The translations under genes and the position numbers were made by a program. DNA of 64,000 bases from Crystallibacter permensis. GTDB taxonomy: Bacteria; Actinomycetota; Actinomycetes; Actinomycetales; Micrococcaceae. The stretch lies in the NCBI RefSeq assembly GCF_025960875.1, contig NZ_JAODLR010000022.1:1-64000 (forward strand), given 5' to 3'. This document shows positions 58,700 to 64,000 of the stretch, piece after piece. The notes beneath the pieces were generated by a model that worked only from the letters and a program-made list of their open reading frames with translations, had not been told where the DNA came from and did no database searches. Position 1 is the stretch's first letter. Every line of letters starts with the position of its first letter.

Positions 58700-59886
58700 G
58701 CCTGCACGAACAGTTCGGCAAAGACATTCTGCTCACCGGCTGGGGGCACTCCCGGTTCGGCAAACTGACCGACGAGACACTGGAATCCCTGATCGTCCAG
58801 GTCTCCCGCGAAGCCATCGCCAATGCCGGGCTGGAACCGGGACAGATCGACGAGATCTACCTGGGCCAGTTCAACTCCGGCATGCTGCCCTTGGGCTTCG
58901 CCTCGTCGCTGGCCCTGCAGGTCTCCGACGACCTGGCCAACGTCCCGGCAACGCGGGTAGAGAATGCCTGCGCTTCCGGTTCCGCGGCCGTGCAGCAGGG
59001 CGCCAAGTCGCTGCTGGCCGGCACCGCGAGGAACGTGCTGGTCATCGGGGCCGAAAAGATGACCCAGGCCGGACCGGATGTGGTCGGTGCGGCGTTGCTC
59101 GGTGCCGACTACGATATGGCCGGCAAGTCCTCCACCACCGGCTTCGCCGGGCTCTTCGCCGAGACCGCCAAGCACTACGAGAAACGCTACGGCCCGGCGG
59201 GCGACGTGCTCGGCTCGATCGCCGCGAAGAACCACCGCAACGGCGTGCGGAACCCCTATGCCCAGCTGCGCAAGGACCTCGGCGAAGAGTTCTGCCGGAC
59301 CGTTTCGGATAAGAACCCGATGGTCGCCGACCCGCTGCGCCGCACGGACTGCTCCCCGGTATCCGACGGGGCCGCCGCACTCGTGCTCACAAGCGGCGGC
59401 GCGCCGTCGTCGTCCGTCACTGCACCGGTCCGGCTCGCAGGATTCGGCCAGGCCAATGACTTCATGCCCGTGGAAAAGCGCGATCCGACCGCGTTCGCCG
59501 GCAGCGTTGCAGCCTGGCAGCGCGCGCTGGCGATGGCCGGTACCGAGCTGGACGGGCTGGACTTCGCCGAAGTACACGACTGCTTCACCATCGCCGAACT
59601 GATCATGTACGAAGTCATAGGCCTCACCCCGGCCGGCGAAGGCCGCCGCGCCATCGAAGAAGGCTGGGTCTACCGGGACGGCAAACTGCCGGTGAACCTC
59701 TCCGGCGGGCTCAAGGCTAAGGGCCATCCTGTCGGCGCCACGGGCGTCTCCCAGCACGTAGTCACTGCCATGCAGCTCAGCGGCACCGCCGGCGAAATGC
59801 AGCTGCCCGGTGCGCGCCGCGCCGCCGTACACAACATGGGCGGCCTCGCCATCGCCAACTACGTCAGCGTGCTCGAAGCGGTCTAG
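58696..59886 (+). CDS. acetyl-CoA acetyltransferase (thiolase, SCP-x-like)
   Basis: A 396-residue thiolase-fold enzyme. The nucleophile Cys92 is in [13 protein letters not shown]. The His of HDCFTIAEL and the C-terminal [14 protein letters not shown] complete the site; the usual C-terminal catalytic CxG cysteine of biosynthetic thiolases is not evident, as in the SCP-x/DitF-like subgroup. It should cleave acetoacetyl-CoA or a longer 3-oxoacyl-CoA made by the CoA-transferase. The start overlaps the subunit B stop (ATGA). Confidence 0.9.
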   Translation: MSLHEQFGKDILLTGWGHSRFGKLTDETLESLIVQVSREAIANAGLEPGQIDEIYLGQFNSGMLPLGFASSLALQVSDDLANVPATRVENACASGSAAVQQGAKSLLAGTARNVLVIGAEKMTQAGPDVVGAALLGADYDMAGKSSTTGFAGLFAETAKHYEKRYGPAGDVLGSIAAKNHRNGVRNPYAQLRKDLGEEFCRTVSDKNPMVADPLRRTDCSPVSDGAAALVLTSGGAPSSSVTAPVRLAGFGQANDFMPVEKRDPTAFAGSVAAWQRALAMAGTELDGLDFAEVHDCFTIAELIMYEVIGLTPAGEGRRAIEEGWVYRDGKLPVNLSGGLKAKGHPVGATGVSQHVVTAMQLSGTAGEMQLPGARRAAVHNMGGLAIANYVSVLEAV

Positions 59887-59917
59887 TACCCGGCGCCGAC
59901 CGGCTCTACATGCCGCG

Positions 59918-59966
59918 GCGAAGAGCCCGCCATCTCCAGCGCTATACGGGATGGCGGGATCTTCGC
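59918..59966. terminator. bidirectional terminator after the thiolase and cytochrome genes
   Basis: Arms of 17 nt (59918-59934 and 59950-59966) pair with one mismatch around a 15-nt loop, in the 89-bp gap between two convergent genes. Confidence 0.85.
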
Positions 59967-59975
59967 TTCTCGTCG

Positions 59976-61877
59976 CTACTTGGAGACCTTGCCCATCCGG
60001 GCGGCGATGGGTGTGGTGAAGAGCGGTTTCGTCAGGAACCACGCGGCCGCGATAACCACCAAGGAGATCACAAAGATAACCAAGCCCCACCAGTCCACGA
60101 CGTCGCGCGAGGTGTACATGTGGTTCAGGTTGCGCAGTGCCCCGGTAAAGAAGACCAGGAACACGTGGACGAGGGTGAAGGCGACGAAGTAGATCATCAC
60201 CGGGAAATGGATCGCCCGGGCCCACTCCACCGGGTACGCCTTGTTCAGCCCGGCGGCCTTCTCCGGCCACCAAGTGGAGATCCGGATACCGGAGATGATC
60301 GCCAAGGGCGCGGCAATGAACACGGTGATGAAGTACGTCATGACCTGCAGCGCGTTGTAGTGCACCCACCCGTTCTCCGTGGGCCAGTCCAGGGAAACGT
60401 ATTGGATGCCGGCCGAGAGCATGTTCGGGAAAATGTCCCAACTGGTCGGCACAATGCGCATCCACTGCCCGGTGGCCAGCAGCAGGACGATAAAGACCAG
60501 CCCGTTGACCACCCAGAGCACGTCCAGGCTCTGGTGCAGCCACTGGGACAGGGAAACCTTCTTCGGGGTGTTGCCCTTCGGTGAGAAGAACGAGTCCTTC
60601 TTCGCGGTCCAGTAACCGGGTGGCTTGCGCTCGGTGCGCACCTGCAATCCCGTCCGCACGATCAGCACGATGAAGAACATGTTGAGGAAGTGCTGCCAGC
60701 CCAGCCATGCCGGCAACCCGACCGGGGCGCCATCCGGCTGGGACGCATGACCATCGTAGGTCGCAATGAACTCCTGCACCGGCTCCATGCTCCGCAGCCA
60801 GCGGGCACCAAACACCGCCAGCAGAGCCAACACCAGCACGACGGCGGTCACCACCACCGGCTTGATCCACGCCGGGCGTTCGCTCGCTTTGGTGGCTCCA
60901 CCGGACGGGGCGGGCCGGCCCGAGCTTGCAGGCGGAGCAGATCCGGAGCCGCTCCGTGCGGCCACATCGGCGGTCGAGGTAGGGGTCGAGGTAGGGGTCG
61001 AGGTAGGGGTCGAGCTTGGGCTCGGTGATCCCATACGCGAGCGGACAGGTGCAGCAGAATCACCATGGGCAGGAGCGGCGCTTGCGGCCGCTGCGGCTCC
61101 CTGCCCTTGGGTAGCGCCCATGCGCTGGCGGGTGCCGCCAGCAGTGACGGGTTTGGCTTCGGGTGATGCAGCCTGCGCCGGGGATGCTCCCATCCGGGTC
61201 TTGCCCGCTGCCGTTGGTGCAGATTCCTGCCCGGCAGTTGACGGCGCCGCAGCCAGACGCTGCTTCCGCACTGGAGCAGCAGGCGGTGCATCGGTGGAGG
61301 CGGGTGGCTGGACGCCCATGCGCTGCTTCCGCACGGGAGCGGCAGGTGGTTCATCGACGGGTGCCGATTCCGCAGGTGCTGTATTGGTGGAAGCGGCCGG
61401 CTGTGTACCCATGCGCTGCTTCCGCACCGGAACCGGTGGCTGCGGTGCAGCCGGCGACTCCGACTCCTCGACGAGAGGCCCGGCGTCGCTCGTGCCCAGT
61501 TCCTCCTGCGGCAGGGGCCGATAACCGCCCATGCGCTGCCTCTTCACCGGAGCGAGTGCTGCGGGTTGCGTTCCCTGCGACGGCGCGGCTGCCGCATCCT
61601 GCGCGGCCGGAGCCGCGGGCGAAGCGGCCGGGGCATCCTGCGCCGGAGACTGGGCCGGCGCCTGGACAGGCGTTTGGGGCGCAATCTGTTCCTGCTCCGG
61701 CACCTGCGAGACGGGCGCCGCCGGTGCGGCCGAATTCTCGGCAGCGGCCGCCACGGTGCCGGTAGCGTCGACGTCGTCCGCCGCCCCATCCTGCTGGGCC
61801 TGCGGTGTCAGCGGCCGGTATCCGGCCATGCGCTGACGGCGCGGGGCGGGGCCAGCCCCGCTGTTCTCGTTGGTCAT
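59976..61877 (-). CDS. cytochrome b/b6-type membrane protein with Arg-Met-Gly repeat N-terminus
   Basis: The N-terminal ~320 residues are disordered, rich in Ala/Pro/Gln, and carry eight short motifs of the type (R/K)xRM(G/A), such as [30 protein letters not shown] and RKQRMGVQ. The rest holds about six membrane segments with histidines suited to heme b ([35 protein letters not shown]), a formate-dehydrogenase-gamma/cytochrome b561-like fold. It is the third gene after etfB and etfA, so it could take electrons from ETF to the quinone pool. The start at the ATG ending at 61877 follows GGAGG; one nine codons earlier is possible. Confidence 0.82.
   Translation of the reverse strand: MTNENSGAGPAPRRQRMAGYRPLTPQAQQDGAADDVDATGTVAAAAENSAAPAAPVSQVPEQEQIAPQTPVQAPAQSPAQDAPAASPAAPAAQDAAAAPSQGTQPAALAPVKRQRMGGYRPLPQEELGTSDAGPLVEESESPAAPQPPVPVRKQRMGTQPAASTNTAPAESAPVDEPPAAPVRKQRMGVQPPASTDAPPAAPVRKQRLAAAPSTAGQESAPTAAGKTRMGASPAQAASPEAKPVTAGGTRQRMGATQGQGAAAAASAAPAHGDSAAPVRSRMGSPSPSSTPTSTPTSTPTSTADVAARSGSGSAPPASSGRPAPSGGATKASERPAWIKPVVVTAVVLVLALLAVFGARWLRSMEPVQEFIATYDGHASQPDGAPVGLPAWLGWQHFLNMFFIVLIVRTGLQVRTERKPPGYWTAKKDSFFSPKGNTPKKVSLSQWLHQSLDVLWVVNGLVFIVLLLATGQWMRIVPTSWDIFPNMLSAGIQYVSLDWPTENGWVHYNALQVMTYFITVFIAAPLAIISGIRISTWWPEKAAGLNKAYPVEWARAIHFPVMIYFVAFTLVHVFLVFFTGALRNLNHMYTSRDVVDWWGLVIFVISLVVIAAAWFLTKPLFTTPIAARMGKVSK
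60973..61014 (-). repeat. 12-bp minisatellite in the cytochrome b gene
   Basis: Three and a half perfect copies of GTCGAGGTAGGG (plus-strand reading) encode a Ser-Thr-Pro-Thr repeat in the linker just before the membrane domain. The unit length keeps the frame, so copy number can vary without loss of function. Confidence 0.85.
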
Positions 61878-61929
61878 CGTGCCTCTCGCCTCCGGGACAG
61901 TCATTCAGGTGCAGCAGGTCCGGCCGGGC

Positions 61930-62910
61930 TCAGCCGCGGCGGGCGTTGATCTCGTCGATCAGTTGCGGCACCACGGTGAACACGTCGCCGACCACACCGA
62001 AGTCGGCGATCTCGAAAATCGGCGCGTCCCCGTCCTTATTGATGGCCACAATCGTCTTCGCGGTCTGCATGCCGGAGCGGTGCTGGATGGCTCCGGAGAT
62101 CCCCAGTGCCACATAGAGGTCCGGGGTCACCGAGACGCCGGTCTGCCCCACCTGGAACGACTGGGGCACGTAGCCCGAGTCCACGGCCGCACGGGATGCG
62201 CCGACTGCGGCGCCGAGACTGTCTGCGAGCTGCTCGACCAGGACGAAGTTTTCCTTTGAGCCAAGTCCGCGCCCGCCGGAGACCACAGCCTGGGCGCCCC
62301 GCAGGGCCGGCCGGTCGGTCTGGGCCGGGGCGTCCAGGACCTGATCGATCCGCGCTCCCGGGGCAGCAGCGGTGGATACCGGAACGGTCTTTACCTGCGG
62401 ACCGGCTACTGCCTCGGCCCGCGCATCAATTGATCCCGGTCGCACCGTGACGATCATGAGACCGCCCTCGATCGTGGACTGTGTGGTGAAGTCGCCGCCG
62501 AACACCGAGTGCTCAACGATGACCTCCTGCCCCTCTTCGTCGTAGCGCACGCCGACCGCATCGGCGGCCACAGAGCCGCCGGCGACGATTGCCAGCCGTC
62601 CGGCGACAGTCTTGGAGTCGTTGGTATTCGACACCAGCACGGTCTGGGCGGAGTACTCCTTTATCGCGTCAGCGAGGGCCCCGACCTCCGCGGTGCCCAG
62701 CTCGGTGTTCGCCGTGTCGGATTCGGCCAGGTAGACGTGGGCGGCGCCCAGCGAGCCCAGTTGCGCTGCCAGGTCCGCGCCCTGTCCGGGCGGGGTCACC
62801 GCCACGGCCACCGGTGTGCCGATGGCTGCGGCTGCGCCGAGCAGGCCGGCAGCCGTCGGTTTCGAGGCGCCGGCGGCGGTGGTTTCAATCAGTACCAGGA
62901 TGTTTCCCAT
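61930..62910 (-). CDS. etfA: electron transfer flavoprotein alpha subunit
   Basis: At 326 residues it is the usual length. The C-terminal FAD domain has the signature [39 protein letters not shown], with [27 protein letters not shown] and [19 protein letters not shown]. With EtfB it carries electrons from acyl-CoA dehydrogenases. It lies 42 bp after etfB and about 50 bp before the cytochrome b gene on the same strand. Confidence 0.96.
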   Translation of the reverse strand: MGNILVLIETTAAGASKPTAAGLLGAAAAIGTPVAVAVTPPGQGADLAAQLGSLGAAHVYLAESDTANTELGTAEVGALADAIKEYSAQTVLVSNTNDSKTVAGRLAIVAGGSVAADAVGVRYDEEGQEVIVEHSVFGGDFTTQSTIEGGLMIVTVRPGSIDARAEAVAGPQVKTVPVSTAAAPGARIDQVLDAPAQTDRPALRGAQAVVSGGRGLGSKENFVLVEQLADSLGAAVGASRAAVDSGYVPQSFQVGQTGVSVTPDLYVALGISGAIQHRSGMQTAKTIVAINKDGDAPIFEIADFGVVGDVFTVVPQLIDEINARRG

Positions 62911-62952
62911 AATGTGTGCCCTTCCGGTCAGGTCATCAAGTCAGGTGTGCGG

Positions 62953-63732
62953 TCAGATCAACCGCTGGGCGGCGAGGAACTCAGCCAGCTGGCTGGCCGC
63001 CGTGCCGTCGTCGACGACCTTCGGGCCGGCCTCCTTCGGCGGGCGCGCCTCGGCGGAGACCATCACCGAGCGAACCGGAGCCGCATCCGGGCCGGCTTGG
63101 ATGCCCAGCTCCGCCAGGGACCAGGTTTCCATCGGCTTCTTCTTGGCCTGCATGATGCCCTTGAAATTCGGGAAGCGTGCCTCCGCGGACTTCTCCGTAA
63201 CAGAGATGGCCGCCGGCAGTCCGGAGCTGAGGCTCAGCGATCCGCCGTCGACCTGGGTTGTCCCGGAAACGCCCTCGGCGGTGATGGTCACCTCATCCAG
63301 GCTGGGCAGCACCGGCCAGCCCAGAATCTCCGCGACCATCGCCGGAACCATTCCACCGCGGCCGTCGGTGGCTTCATTGCCGGCCACCAGCAGGTCCGGG
63401 GCGATCCTCTGCACCGCAGCCGCCAGCACCCGCGAGGTCTGGACCATGTCCGATCCCGCCAGCGCGGTATCGGTGACCAGCACAGCCGAGTCGGCGCCCA
63501 TCGACAGCAGTTTGCGCAGCGTCTTGGTCGTGTCTTCCAACCCCATGGACAGCGCGACGATTTCGGCGTCGGGGTTCGCGTCCTTGAACTGCAGCGCGAC
63601 TTCCAGGGCACGCTCGTTGATCTCATCCGGCACCGGCTCGGAGGCTTCCCGGTCCAGCATGCCGGTTTCCAGGTTGATCTTGCGGTCCGACCAAGTGTCC
63701 GGCACCTGCTTGGCCAACACGACAATCTTCAT
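62953..63732 (-). CDS. etfB: electron transfer flavoprotein beta subunit
   Basis: A 259-residue EtfB starting MKIVVLAKQVPDT, with the AMP-binding region VLVTDTALAGSD and the family signature VAGNEATDGRGGMVPAMVAEILGWPVL. It forms the EtfAB heterodimer. It is the first gene of the operon; the ribosome site AAGGAGA is just upstream. Confidence 0.96.
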   Translation of the reverse strand: MKIVVLAKQVPDTWSDRKINLETGMLDREASEPVPDEINERALEVALQFKDANPDAEIVALSMGLEDTTKTLRKLLSMGADSAVLVTDTALAGSDMVQTSRVLAAAVQRIAPDLLVAGNEATDGRGGMVPAMVAEILGWPVLPSLDEVTITAEGVSGTTQVDGGSLSLSSGLPAAISVTEKSAEARFPNFKGIMQAKKKPMETWSLAELGIQAGPDAAPVRSVMVSAEARPPKEAGPKVVDDGTAASQLAEFLAAQRLI

Positions 63733-63820
63733 GACGGGCTCTCCTTACTCACGAGTTGGTCCGGTTTATCAGCAGTCTATCTGCCCCCGCCCGACGCACT
63801 CGACGAGTTCCAGAGCGTGA

Positions 63821-63898
63821 CCGCAACAAAACGACGCCGGCACTCAGGTGGGTGGAAAACCCAGCCGAGTGCCGACGTCGAACGTAACTTTGTTGCGG
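63821..63898. terminator. composite long palindrome, terminator of the SDR gene
   Basis: Outer arms CCGCAACAAA (63821-63830) and TTTGTTGCGG (63889-63898) pair perfectly. Inner arms CGACGCCGGCACTC (63832-63845) and GAGTGCCGACGTCG (63867-63880) pair with one mismatch, and GGGT/ACCC continue the stem. It lies just after the SDR stop on the minus strand. Its ACGACGCCGGCAC head is shared with the hairpins at 13496 and 36233. Confidence 0.8.
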
Positions 63899-63908
63899 GA
63901 GGCGCCGT

Positions 63909-64000
63909 TTACCGCGCGGACCAGCCTCCGTCCATGGTGTAGCTGGCGCCCGTGACCATGGCCGCCTCGTCGCTGGCGAGCCAGGCCACCAGCGAGGCCA
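63909..64000 (-). CDS. SDR-family oxidoreductase, C-terminal end (partial)
   Basis: Only the last 29 residues are in the window: a helix LVAWLASDEAAMVTG and the SDR C-terminal signature GASYTMDGGWSAR. The gene continues to the right, with its start outside the window. The ending fits 3-hydroxybutyrate dehydrogenase, which would agree with the nearby acetoacetate CoA-transferase and thiolase, but general SDR dehydrogenases end the same way. Confidence 0.8.
   Translation of the reverse strand, partial: ASLVAWLASDEAAMVTGASYTMDGGWSAR

Overview
The window is high-GC, densely coded actinobacterial chromosome, most probably from Arthrobacter or a close Micrococcaceae relative. This rests on the gene families (iniB-type cluster, ECF41 sigma factor, CitMHS with CitAB, IclR-controlled ketoacid genes), on apparently leaderless regulator genes, and on hairpin terminators without long U-tracts. 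No rRNA, tRNA, CRISPR array, transposase or prophage gene was seen. The species call is inference.

Left part (1-14 kb), accessory in character. Three short hypothetical genes sit in loosely coded DNA. Next comes an RHH regulator with a DUF4097 gene, behind a promoter filled by a perfect 11+11 bp palindrome. This operon looks cut off after the start of its third gene, where a convergent rifampicin-monooxygenase-like gene begins. That gene is preceded by a near-perfect copy of the rifamycin-associated element (RAE). A class A penicillin-binding protein follows, then an ECF41 sigma factor divergent from an NmrA-type oxidoreductase whose promoter matches the ECF41 consensus, a TetR gene divergent from an alcohol dehydrogenase with twin operators, a PHP-domain protein, and a MerR regulator translationally linked to a 25-residue, 8-cysteine metallothionein-like peptide.

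15-25 kb, an ini-type cluster on the minus strand. In transcription order: an Hsp70 ATPase domain without a substrate-binding domain but with a membrane anchor and a Pro-rich tail; a large ATP-binding LuxR (LAL) regulator; IniB with Asp/Asn repeats; an IniA-like dynamin; an IniC-like dynamin. A shared 12-mer lies upstream of both hsp70 and iniB. By analogy with mycobacterial iniBAC this is probably an envelope-stress membrane-remodelling system with its own sensor and regulator.

25.6-40.5 kb, metabolism. Small genes are followed by an asparagine/aspartate operon (FadR-type regulator, asparaginase, aspartase, permease), an MFS transporter, a methyltransferase, and a CitMHS transporter divergent from a CitAB two-component system.

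40.6-51.5 kb holds a very large secreted FG-GAP/chitobiase-C protein, a GH15 glucoamylase/trehalase, DoxX with a divergent TetR, an aldo/keto reductase, a Gfo/Idh/MocA oxidoreductase and a CBS/zinc-ribbon protein. 51.5-55 kb is a pyruvate dehydrogenase operon (E1a, E1b, E2; no E3).

55-64 kb: an orphan hypothetical gene; an IclR regulator divergent from a CoA-transferase/thiolase operon with three matching operators; an etfB-etfA-cytochrome b operon; and the 3' end of an SDR gene, possibly 3-hydroxybutyrate dehydrogenase. Three terminator hairpins, at about 13.5, 36.2 and 63.8 kb, begin with the same sequence and form a small repeat family.
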